From Mycolicibacterium celeriflavum (GTDB taxonomy: Bacteria > Actinomycetota > Actinomycetes > Mycobacteriales > Mycobacteriaceae), in NCBI RefSeq assembly GCF_010731795.1, contig NZ_AP022591.1, positions 1,302,001 to 1,366,000 on the forward strand: a stretch of 64,000 nt of DNA, read 5' to 3'. Below, piece after piece: positions 25,393-32,380 of this stretch. Below the pieces are notes generated by a model, which was given only the letters and a program-made list of their open reading frames with translations, was not told the origin of the DNA and ran no database searches. The position numbers and the translations under genes were made by a program. The first letter of the stretch is position 1; every line of letters starts with the position of its first letter.

Positions 25393-25701
25393 TCAGAGCA
25401 TCGCGGCAATGATGGCCAGCAGGGCTAGCACGACGACGATGAGCCCGACCATGACGAAAAACGCGCCGGTCGCCGTCAGCTGTTGGGCACGGCTTGCCTC
25501 GTCGTTGAGCATCTCTTTGATCGACGTCTTCATCCGCGCAAAGAGGTCTTTCCACGAGATGCGCGCCAGGCCTTTCCTGGTGGCGGCCGGCTCGCGGCCA
25601 GGTTCATCGGGAACTTGGCCGACGCCGTTGCCGTATAGCACCAGGCCGAACACGGTCATGACGGCCGCCAGGATCAGCAGCACCACCGCGATTGCAATCA
25701 A
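25393..25701 (-). CDS. Small two-helix membrane protein
   Basis: A 102-residue protein with hydrophobic helices at both ends (about 2-24 and 78-101). The soluble loop between them (PDEPGREPAATRKGLARISW, then FARMKTSIKEMLNDEASRAQ) is basic and amphipathic. No family recognised. The start is TTG and the ribosome site is weak, so the exact N terminus is open. The 190 bp before the next minus-strand gene shows no feature. Confidence 0.5.
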   Translation of the reverse strand: MIAIAVVLLILAAVMTVFGLVLYGNGVGQVPDEPGREPAATRKGLARISWKDLFARMKTSIKEMLNDEASRAQQLTATGAFFVMVGLIVVVLALLAIIAAML

Positions 25702-25940
25702 TTGCCGCTCTATCCGTCGTCGAATCGAAAGCCGTTACTGCGCTGATCGTCTCATTCGCACCGAGCAAGAGCAATGACATCCGCCCCGACCCGGCAAAGA
25801 AAACTCGAACCGACGTTTCCCCCGATCGGTGGAGTCGATGCCCTCCCGAGGACGGGCCGATCAGCCGACGCCGCCAAGCCCGAAACGCCAATACCTTCAT
25901 GCCCGTATCCGTCATCGCCAAACGCCCGAAAGGATCTCCT

Positions 25941-26111
25941 ATGACCACCACGAACCTGATGCACGACCACTACAGCGTCATCAGCCGCGCTGGCGGAGTT
26001 CAGACCTCCCGCGTCGTCATCGCGGCCAACTCCGCCGACGCTGCGCAGACCCATCGTGAGCACTACCCCGGCGGCGACATCGTCCGCGTCTTCCACGATC
26101 GGCGTTCATGA
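25941..26111 (+). CDS. Small hypothetical protein, 56 aa
   Basis: A 56-residue frame beginning MTTTNLMHDHYSVISRAGGV, behind AAAGGA at about 7-bp spacing, and ending DIVRVFHDRRS. It has no membrane segment. The good ribosome site and the amino-acid bias of a soluble protein support translation, but I recognise no family. The frame continues open upstream to 25692 without a plausible start. Confidence 0.45.
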   Translation: MTTTNLMHDHYSVISRAGGVQTSRVVIAANSADAAQTHREHYPGGDIVRVFHDRRS

Positions 26112-26192
26112 CCAGAAAACGCTCGGCGGTGGCGTCCCACCTACTACGCTTTGCTGCAGACCGACCGGTCATGACGACCCAAAGGGTGGGAC

Positions 26193-26612
26193 ATGATTCG
26201 CCAACTCCTCGCCGCCGCTGCGATCGCCGGCACCGCCGTCTGCACGGCCCCGTTCGCCTCTGCTGACGACACCGACTACCCCGACACCCCGGGTCGCTAC
26301 GCCACCGATGTACCGGGCATGAACTACGACGCCCACCTCGCCGGCCCGTGCACCAACATGGAGCGCTTCACGTTCGGGCGCGGCCCCGGTGGCGAAGTCT
26401 TGCAGTGCCGCTGGATCGAGAACCAGTGGCCGCCGGTCTACACCGGCTTCTGGGTCGCGGCCTACGAACTGTACGGCGTGCAGGAGGTCGGTTCGCCCTG
26501 TCCCAAGCCACAAGCCGCCGCTCAGGCGCCCGACGGGCGGCCGATGCTGTGCCTGGGAGCGCGAGGCTGGCAGCCCGGCTTCTTCACGCGCGAAGGATTC
26601 TTCCCGAGATAG
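26193..26612 (+). CDS. Secreted cysteine-containing hypothetical protein
   Basis: A 139-residue exported protein with signal peptide IRQLLAAAAIAGTAVCTAPF cleaved near ASADD. The mature part has four Cys (GPCTN, LQCRW, SPCPK, MLCLG) likely in two disulphides and is rich in Trp, Tyr, Pro and Gly (RWIENQWPPVYTGFW). This composition recurs in small mycobacterial secreted proteins of unknown function. The stop touches that of the convergent AraC-type gene (no gap). Confidence 0.7.
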   Translation: MIRQLLAAAAIAGTAVCTAPFASADDTDYPDTPGRYATDVPGMNYDAHLAGPCTNMERFTFGRGPGGEVLQCRWIENQWPPVYTGFWVAAYELYGVQEVGSPCPKPQAAAQAPDGRPMLCLGARGWQPGFFTREGFFPR

Positions 26613-26966
26613 TCAGGCGCGTAGCGTCTCGCTCGGCGCGGTCCCGAACGTCCGCTTGTAGACGCTGCTGAATCGCCCGGCGTGACTGAATCCCCATCGG
26701 CCAGCGATCGCCATCACGGTGTCCCTGCGCGGGTCAGCGGTTTGCAGTTCGCGGTGCGCGCGATCGAGGCGCACCCGACGGAGATACTCCAGCGGAGTCA
26801 TGCCGAGGTGCCGCCGAAACGCATACTGCACCGAGCGCGGTGTCACGTTGACGGCGGCGGCAATATCGCTGAGTGTTATTTCCCTGTGGGCGTTCTCGTT
26901 GATGAATGTGATCGCGCGACGCAAGACAGCAGACTGGACGCGGGCCGGATCGATCTGGTTGCGCAT
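26613..26966 (-). CDS. AraC-type HTH regulator, short form
   Basis: A 117-residue protein that is little more than an AraC/XylS DNA-binding domain. The two HTH motifs are ITLSDIAAAVNVTPRSVQYAF and DTVMAIAGRWGFSHAGRFSS, ending YKRTFGTAPSETLRA. No ligand-binding domain precedes it, at least with the ATG at 26966. The frame continues to 27095, but that would overlap the divergent SRPBCC gene. Stand-alone domains of this size occur in mycobacteria, but truncation of a longer regulator is possible. Probably regulates the divergent gene. Confidence 0.75.
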   Translation of the reverse strand: MRNQIDPARVQSAVLRRAITFINENAHREITLSDIAAAVNVTPRSVQYAFRRHLGMTPLEYLRRVRLDRAHRELQTADPRRDTVMAIAGRWGFSHAGRFSSVYKRTFGTAPSETLRA

Positions 26967-27042
26967 AGCAACTTCCGGATACCCCGGCCGCATCTGCCAA
27001 AACGACTCCCCCCAAGTTCCGCAACCTTGACATGATTTGCCA

Positions 27043-27531
27043 ATGACCGACCGCATCGAAGTACAACGCACCATCGACGCACCTGCGTCCGACATCTTCG
27101 CGGTGCTGACCGACCCTCAAGGACATGTCGCAATCGACGCGACCGGAATGCTGCAGGACGCCGAGGGCGATCGGGTCCGCGCGGCCGGCGACACCTTCGT
27201 CGTACACATGGACCGCGAAGCGCTCAACGACTTTCCGATGGGCAAGTACGACGTCACCGTGTCGATCCGCGACTTCGAGCAGGACGCCCTGATCTCGTGG
27301 ACCATCCTCGGCCGGATCCGCCCACAGATCGGCCATGTGTACGGCTATCGCCTGCAACCCACCGCCGACGGCACGTTGGTGACCTCGTTCTACGACTGGT
27401 CCGACATCGACCAGCACTGGCGTGACGCCGGCATCTTCCCCGTCATCTCCGAAAGTGCGCTACGGGCAACACTGGGCATCCTCGATCGCACGGCCAAGCG
27501 CGGATACCCGCGATCGTCAACCAACGGTTGA
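27043..27531 (+). CDS. SRPBCC (START-like) family protein
   Basis: A 162-residue protein with the SRPBCC start RIEVQRTIDAPASDIFAVLT, central beta strands and a C-terminal long helix (SESALRATLGILDRTAKRGY). This is the polyketide-cyclase/lipid-transport fold that binds a hydrophobic ligand. Ligand unknown. Its last codons contain the first of two palindromes serving the next gene. It is divergent from the AraC-type gene. Confidence 0.82.
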   Translation: MTDRIEVQRTIDAPASDIFAVLTDPQGHVAIDATGMLQDAEGDRVRAAGDTFVVHMDREALNDFPMGKYDVTVSIRDFEQDALISWTILGRIRPQIGHVYGYRLQPTADGTLVTSFYDWSDIDQHWRDAGIFPVISESALRATLGILDRTAKRGYPRSSTNG

Positions 27532-27532
27532 C
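27516..27532. promoter_or_regulatory. Palindromic operator, copy 1
   Basis: GTCAACC-AAC-GGTTGAC is a perfect 7+3+7 inverted repeat that overlaps the stop codon of the SRPBCC gene. Same arms as the second copy 29 bp on (centre to centre). Confidence 0.75.
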
Positions 27533-27544
27533 GCACGCACTGTC

Positions 27545-27561
27545 GTCAACCTAAGGTTGAC
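27545..27561. promoter_or_regulatory. Palindromic operator, copy 2
   Basis: GTCAACC-TAA-GGTTGAC is a perfect 7+3+7 inverted repeat ending 2 bp before the ATG of the HTH/Clp-N gene. It includes the only ribosome-site-like bases (AAGG), so a bound protein would cover the start region. The tandem arrangement, nearly three helix turns apart, suggests cooperative binding on one DNA face. Confidence 0.75.
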
Positions 27562-27563
27562 GC

Positions 27564-28289
27564 ATGACGCAGCACGCCAAGATCACCAACCCGGTACGAC
27601 TCGACGACCTCATCGACGTCATCAAGCAGGTCCACTCCGAGCCCCTCGACCAGCTCACCGACGCAGTGTTGGCCGCCGACGCCCTCGGCGACATCGCCGA
27701 TCACCTGATCGGCCACTTCGTCGACCAGGCCCGCCGGTCTGGGGCGTCGTGGACCGACATCGGCAAATGCATGGGCGTCACCAAACAGGCCGCCCAGAAG
27801 CGCTTCGTCCCCAAGACACCGACCGATGCCGACGCGCTCGACCCGAACGCCGGGTTCAGCCGGTTCACCCCCCGCGCCCGCAACGTCGTCGTGGAGGCGC
27901 AGAACCTGGCCCATGCCGCCGGCAATCCCGAGATCAGCTCCGATCACCTGCTGTTGGCCTTGTTCAAGGACCCCAACGGTCTGGCCGCCAAGTTGCTGGC
28001 CGCACAGGGCGTCGACCTCGATGCGGTGACGAAGGTGGTATCACTGCCGGAGCGCACTGTAGACGAGCTGCCTACGCTGATCCCCTTCAACGCCGCCGCG
28101 AAGAAGGCGCTGGAGCTGACATTTCGTCAGGCACTTCGGTTGGGGCACAACTACATCGGGACCGAACACATTCTGCTGGCGCTGTGGGAAGCCGAGGACG
28201 ACGACGGTCCCCTGCACCGCGCGGGCGTCGACAAGGACCGCTTCGAAAACGAACTCGTCTCCGCCCTGGAAGCCTTCACGAAGGACTGA
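27564..28289 (+). CDS. HTH protein with two Clp N-domain repeats
   Basis: A 241-residue protein that couples a helix-turn-helix (about residues 61-81, ASWTDIGKCMGVTKQAAQKR) to two Clp_N repeats. Repeat 1 (about 100-158) is FTPRARNVVVEAQNLAHAAG then SSDHLLLALFKDPNG; repeat 2 (about 174-236) contains LGHNYIGTEHILLALWEAED. It lacks the AAA+ ATPase modules of ClpC/ClpB, so it cannot unfold substrates itself. Clp_N domains bind adaptors, damaged proteins or phospho-arginine. A DNA-binding sensor of proteotoxic stress is a reasonable inference. Two palindromes lie directly upstream, possibly for autoregulation. Confidence 0.85.
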   Translation: MTQHAKITNPVRLDDLIDVIKQVHSEPLDQLTDAVLAADALGDIADHLIGHFVDQARRSGASWTDIGKCMGVTKQAAQKRFVPKTPTDADALDPNAGFSRFTPRARNVVVEAQNLAHAAGNPEISSDHLLLALFKDPNGLAAKLLAAQGVDLDAVTKVVSLPERTVDELPTLIPFNAAAKKALELTFRQALRLGHNYIGTEHILLALWEAEDDDGPLHRAGVDKDRFENELVSALEAFTKD

Positions 28290-28324
28290 TCTCACACCCG
28301 ACGGCGCCTCGACGTCTTCATGAT

Positions 28325-28807
28325 GTGAGAGTGCGACCGTTCGAAGAGGTGGTGGCGCAGCACGGACCCACTGTGCTGAGGGTGTGCCGCGCGGTCGTCG
28401 GCCCCGTCGACGCCGAGGACGCCTGGTCCGAGACGTTCCTGTCCGCGCTGCGCGCCTACCCTCGGTTGCCCGCGGACGCGAACGTCGAGGCTTGGCTGGT
28501 CACCATCGCGCACCGCCGCGCTCTCGACGTCGGCCGCGCCCGCTCACGTCGGCCGACGCCCACCGATCCGATGCCGGATCTGGCGTCGCCGCGCGCGAAC
28601 CCAGCGGCGCGCGACCCCGACCTGTGGGATGCGCTGGCACGCTTGCCCGCCAAGCAGCGGCAGGCCGTCGCCTACCACCACATCGCAGGCCTGCCGTTCG
28701 CAGAGATCGCCGCTCTGCTGGGCAACTCCCCCGATGCCGCGCGCCGCGCTTCCGCCGACGGCATCAAGACCCTACGCAGGATCTACCGAGAGGACCGAAC
28801 ACCATGA
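28325..28807 (+). CDS. ECF-like RNA polymerase sigma factor
   Basis: A 160-residue sigma-70-family protein with region 2 (about 1-65, containing GPVDAEDAWSETFLSALRAY and WLVTIAHRRALDVGRARSRR) and region 4 (about 100-150, LPAKQRQAVAYHHIAGLPFA then LGNSPDAARRASADGIKTLR). No anti-sigma gene is adjacent. GTG at 28325 is the likely start; GTG at 28331 is possible. It begins 35 bp after the HTH/Clp-N gene. Its TGA overlaps the ATG of the alkyltransferase gene, so sigma factor and repair enzyme are translationally coupled. Confidence 0.85.
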   Translation: MRVRPFEEVVAQHGPTVLRVCRAVVGPVDAEDAWSETFLSALRAYPRLPADANVEAWLVTIAHRRALDVGRARSRRPTPTDPMPDLASPRANPAARDPDLWDALARLPAKQRQAVAYHHIAGLPFAEIAALLGNSPDAARRASADGIKTLRRIYREDRTP

Positions 28808-29397
28808 CTGCCAATTTGTTTGACGCTCTGCACCCCGATCCCGAGACGCTCGACCGGCTGCATCGACGTCTGGAACACGCCGCCGACGACGGTGGCGTGC
28901 TCGACATCGCCTACCGCACGATCGACAGCCCCGTCGGTCCGCTGCTACTGGCCGCCACCTCCGCCGGCTTGGTGCGCGTCGCCTTCGACGTCGAGGGCCA
29001 CGACACCGCGCTGCGCCGACTGGCGGAGGTGGTCAGCCCGCGCATCCTGCGCGCCCCGAGCCGGCTGGACACCGTCGCACGCCAACTCGACGAGTACTTC
29101 GCCAAGCGTCGCACGGTGTTCGAGGTGCCGATCGACATGCGACTCACCGCGGGCTTCCGGCGCAGTGTGATCGAGCACCTGCGCGACATCGGTTACGGCC
29201 GGCGCGAAAGCTACGCGACCGTCGCCGCCGCCGTCGGGAATCCGCGCGCCGTGCGCGCCGTCGGGACCGCATGCGCGCACAACCCGCTGCCGGTGGTGAT
29301 CCCGTGCCACCGCGTGGTGCGGTCGGACGGCTCGACCGGGCAGTACGTCGGTGGTCCGGCGGCCAAGTCGGCACTGCTGGATCTCGAGGCCGCCTGA
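28804..29397 (+). CDS. O6-alkylguanine (methylated-DNA--protein-cysteine) methyltransferase
   Basis: A 197-residue suicide repair protein that moves alkyl groups from O6-alkylguanine to its own cysteine. The active site PCHRV is intact with Cys at residue 168, and the helix-turn-helix region GYGRRESYATVAAAVGNPRA precedes it. The first 35 residues are an extension relative to the minimal enzyme. It starts within the stop of the sigma-factor gene (ATGA). Confidence 0.93.
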   Translation: MTANLFDALHPDPETLDRLHRRLEHAADDGGVLDIAYRTIDSPVGPLLLAATSAGLVRVAFDVEGHDTALRRLAEVVSPRILRAPSRLDTVARQLDEYFAKRRTVFEVPIDMRLTAGFRRSVIEHLRDIGYGRRESYATVAAAVGNPRAVRAVGTACAHNPLPVVIPCHRVVRSDGSTGQYVGGPAAKSALLDLEAA

Positions 29398-29453
29398 GCG
29401 TGCCTGACGCGGAAGCTGCTGTAACACGTTTCAGTGTGTGCGATCATGCGGGG

Positions 29454-29945
29454 ATGCGTCGCTGGTTCGTGCTCCTCGTCGCCGCGATGGCGACCGTCGC
29501 CGGGATAGTCGCTGCGCCTGCATCGGCGGTCACCGCTCCGATCGGCAGGCTCGGTGACACGTTGCAGGTCAAGTTCAAGGGCCTGGTCGCCGACATCACC
29601 GTGCACAGCGTGGACCCGTCCCCCATCCCGCCCGGCTTCGGCTATCCGCCGCGGCCGCCGCGCCACCAGGTGTGGCGCGCCTGGGTGACAGTGCATTCCA
29701 TTCAGGTGCCGACGCCGTACGCCCAGTCGATCACCTACAGCTTCCGCGGCGTCACGGCGACGGGCGACAGCTACGAACCGCGCAACACCGATGCTCCCGA
29801 CGCCTTGGCGCCCGCGCTGAACAACGCACCCGCCGGGTCGACGGTCAGCGGTGCGGTGTTCTGGGACTGCTATCGCGACCTGGTGTCCAACGTGGTGCTG
29901 CTCGACCGGGTCACCGGCGAGCACCTCGCCCAATGGAACGTGTAG
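29454..29945 (+). CDS. MPT63-like secreted protein (DUF1942)
   Basis: A 163-residue exported protein. The signal peptide (RRWFVLLVAAMATVAGIVAA) is cleaved near ASAV. The mature part resembles MPT63/DUF1942: GRLGDTLQVKFKGLVADITV, HQVWRAWVTVHSIQ, SITYSFRGVTATGDSYEP and STVSGAVFWD, indicating an Ig-like beta sandwich. MPT63 is an abundant culture-filtrate antigen of unknown function. ATG at 29454 is chosen so the signal peptide is N-terminal. Confidence 0.8.
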   Translation: MRRWFVLLVAAMATVAGIVAAPASAVTAPIGRLGDTLQVKFKGLVADITVHSVDPSPIPPGFGYPPRPPRHQVWRAWVTVHSIQVPTPYAQSITYSFRGVTATGDSYEPRNTDAPDALAPALNNAPAGSTVSGAVFWDCYRDLVSNVVLLDRVTGEHLAQWNV

Positions 29946-29951
29946 TCGCCG

Positions 29952-30485
29952 TTGGACATTGACGTCGCAGAGGCCGTCGACACCGACCTGGCCGAAGTCG
30001 CCGACGTCGCTGCCCGCACCTTCCCGCTCGCCTGTCCGCCGGCGGCGACACCGGACAACGTTGCCGCGTTCATCGACGAGAACCTGTCCGAGGCGCGCTT
30101 TCGCGACTACCTCGCCGACGCCGACCGGGCGGTGCTCGTCGCTCGTGCTTCCGATGGATCGATCACCGGTTACGCGCTGCTGGTTCGCGGCGTACCTGAC
30201 GACCCCGATGTCCAGCGCGCCGTCCAACTGCGCCCGGCCGTCGAGGTGTCGAAGATCTATGTGCTGCCCGAACGCCACGGCGCCGGGGTGGCGACTGCGC
30301 TGATGACCGCGGCGCTGCGGAAGGCCGAGGATCTGCGCGCCAAGGTGGTCTGGCTGGGCGTCAACCAGGAGAACCACCGCGCACAGCGGTTCTACGCCAA
30401 GCACGGGTTCACGGTCGCCGGCACCAAGACCTTTCGGTTGGGCGCGGGCATCGAGAACGACTACGTGATGGCGCGGATGTTATGA
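29952..30485 (+). CDS. GNAT-family N-acetyltransferase
   Basis: A 177-residue GCN5-related acetyltransferase. The acetyl-CoA site appears as VEVSKIYVLPERHGAGVATA (motif A, Q/RxxGxG/A pattern as RHGAGVA), followed by WLGVNQENHRAQRFYAKHGF (motif B). The start is TTG, only 6 bp after the MPT63-like gene stop. It overlaps the convergent zapE gene by six bases. The substrate is unknown. Confidence 0.87.
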   Translation: MDIDVAEAVDTDLAEVADVAARTFPLACPPAATPDNVAAFIDENLSEARFRDYLADADRAVLVARASDGSITGYALLVRGVPDDPDVQRAVQLRPAVEVSKIYVLPERHGAGVATALMTAALRKAEDLRAKVVWLGVNQENHRAQRFYAKHGFTVAGTKTFRLGAGIENDYVMARML

Positions 30486-31526
30486 GCGCGAAGCTGTACC
30501 CACACCGGTGGTGCCCTCCCTCGACAGCGCGAGCAACCGCGAGATCGCGCGCAGGTACTTCTTACGGAAACCGCCCGCCAGCATGTCCTCGCTGAAGAGG
30601 GTGTCGAGCTTTGCGCCCGACGCCACCACCGGTATCCCCGCGTCGTACAACCGGTCGGTCAGCGAAACCAGCCGCAGCGCGACATTCTGATCCTCGACCG
30701 TGTGCACGCCGGTGATGAAGACGGCTCTCACACCCTCGATCAGCGTCAGGTAGCGCGACGGGTGCATGGTGGCCAGGTGCGCGCACAGCGCATCAAAGTC
30801 GTCGAGCGTCGCGCCGGCTGACTGCACGGCACGCTCGCTGACCTCGGCGTCACTCAATGGCTCCGGCGCGGGCGGCAGATCGCGGTGCCGGTAGTCCGGC
30901 CCGTCGATGCGCACTGTCTCGAAAATCGCTGCGAGAGTGTTGATCTCACGCAGGAAGTCCTGTGCGGCGAAGCGGCCCTCGCCGAGCTGCTCGGGCAGGG
31001 TGTTCGACGTCGCCGCCACCGACACCCCCCGTTCGACGAGTTGTGACAACAGCCGCGAGATCAGCGTCGTGTTGCCCGGGTCGTCGAGTTCGAACTCGTC
31101 GATGCACACCACGACGTAGTCGGCCAGCAGGTCGATGCACTCGACGAACCCGAAAACGCTTGCCAGCTGCGTCAACTCGCCGAACGTCGCGAACGCTTTC
31201 GGGCCCGGCAGCCGGTAGTACGACGACGCCAGCAGGTGGGTCTTTCCGACGCCGAAGCCGCCGTCGAGATACAGCCCGACACCGGGCAGCACCTCGCGGC
31301 GACCGAACAGCTTCTTCCTGCCCGCCCGTCGCTGCTCCGCCTGATTGCAGAACCGCAGGCAGGACTGCACCGCGGCGGCCTGCGACGGCTCCGCGGGGTC
31401 CGGGTGGTAGGTGTCGAAGCTGACGTCGGAGAACGTGGGAGGCGGGACCAGTTGAGCGATCAATCGGTCCGGTGTGACGTCGGGTTGGCGGTCGACCAGA
31501 TGTTGCACCGCGCCGGACCCGTCCAT
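30480..31526 (-). CDS. zapE: AFG1-like ATPase ZapE
   Basis: A 348-residue P-loop ATPase of the AFG1/ZapE family, which in Gram-negatives affects Z-ring dynamics and in mitochondria assists protein turnover. Walker A is GGFGVGKTHLL, Walker B VVCIDEFELDDPG, sensor SVAATSNTLPEQLGEGRF, and the C-terminal segment RLVSLTDRLYDAGIPVVASG is diagnostic. Corresponds in position to M. tuberculosis Rv2670c. It is divergent from the reductase gene by 34 bp. Confidence 0.92.
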   Translation of the reverse strand: MDGSGAVQHLVDRQPDVTPDRLIAQLVPPPTFSDVSFDTYHPDPAEPSQAAAVQSCLRFCNQAEQRRAGRKKLFGRREVLPGVGLYLDGGFGVGKTHLLASSYYRLPGPKAFATFGELTQLASVFGFVECIDLLADYVVVCIDEFELDDPGNTTLISRLLSQLVERGVSVAATSNTLPEQLGEGRFAAQDFLREINTLAAIFETVRIDGPDYRHRDLPPAPEPLSDAEVSERAVQSAGATLDDFDALCAHLATMHPSRYLTLIEGVRAVFITGVHTVEDQNVALRLVSLTDRLYDAGIPVVASGAKLDTLFSEDMLAGGFRKKYLRAISRLLALSREGTTGVGTASRS

Positions 31527-31560
31527 GCAGGCACCTTATCGACGTGCTGCAATCGTGTTC

Positions 31561-32343
31561 ATGCCCGATACCGCCGCTGCGGCGCAGTTCACCGTGCTGG
31601 GGACCGATGGCGCCCCGATCGACAGCGCCGACCGGCGGCTCGCCGACTTCTACGCCTACCCCGCCGACCTGCAGACCTGCTGGGTGCGCGGCAACATGAT
31701 CGCCAGCATCGACGGCGGCGCGACGGCCGGCGGGAAGACCGCTGGGCTCGCCGGGCCGGGCGACCGCAGCGTCTTCGAGCTGATGCGCTATGCCGCCGAC
31801 GTGATCCTGGTCGGGGCCTCCACCGTGCGCACGGAGAACTACTCCGGCACGCAGGTGCCGGTCGCAGAGCGTCGCAACCGGCAGGCGCGCGGCCAGGCCG
31901 AGGTGCCGCCGATCGCCGTCGTCACCCGGTCCGGGAACCTCGACCCCGGCGCCCTGTTCTTCACCCGCACCGAGGTGCCGCCGCTGATCCTGACGTGCAC
32001 CGCCACCTATGCCGACGCCCAGCGTCGACTCGGCACGGTCGCCGAGGTGATCGACGCGTCGGGTTCGCGCCCCGACGCGGTCGACGGCCTCACCGCACTG
32101 CGGGCGCTGGCCGAACGCAAGCTGTTCCGCGTGCTCACCGAGGGCGGCCCGCTGTTCCTGAGCGAGCTGATCGAAGACGATCTGCTCGACGAGCTGTGCC
32201 TGACCGTCGCGCCGTTGCTGGTGGGCGGCAGGGCGCCCAGGATCGCGACGGGATCCGGCGAGGTACTGACCCGCATGCGGCCGGCGCACGTGTTGACCGA
32301 CGACGACGGCTATCTGTACACGCGCTACGTCCGGCTGAGGTGA
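31561..32343 (+). CDS. Pyrimidine reductase family protein (Rv2671/RibD-like)
   Basis: A 260-residue reductase of the RibD C-terminal/DHFR-like fold, equivalent to M. tuberculosis Rv2671. That enzyme has been reported to supply dihydrofolate reductase activity when overexpressed and to cause para-aminosalicylate resistance. Visible are CWVRGNMIASIDGGATAGGK, MRYAADVILVGASTVRTENY, the NADPH-binding VLTEGGPLFLSELIEDDLLD and APLLVGGRAPRI. The start is ATG 31561. It lacks a deaminase domain, so it is not the bifunctional RibD of riboflavin synthesis. Confidence 0.9.
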   Translation: MPDTAAAAQFTVLGTDGAPIDSADRRLADFYAYPADLQTCWVRGNMIASIDGGATAGGKTAGLAGPGDRSVFELMRYAADVILVGASTVRTENYSGTQVPVAERRNRQARGQAEVPPIAVVTRSGNLDPGALFFTRTEVPPLILTCTATYADAQRRLGTVAEVIDASGSRPDAVDGLTALRALAERKLFRVLTEGGPLFLSELIEDDLLDELCLTVAPLLVGGRAPRIATGSGEVLTRMRPAHVLTDDDGYLYTRYVRLR

Positions 32344-32380
32344 GCCGGCGGGTGAGCCGCGCATCAGTACTGTGGTCGGC

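Noticed and set aside
24926-25555. 209-codon minus-strand frame overlapping the 222-residue gene
   Set aside because: It overlaps a better frame on the same strand, and its product is Arg/Gly-rich with no start signal.
19840-26190. Intact prophage or integrative element downstream of the tRNA cluster
   Set aside because: No integrase, no phage structural genes and no second copy of a tRNA 3' end were found; only insertion sequences and orphan genes are present.
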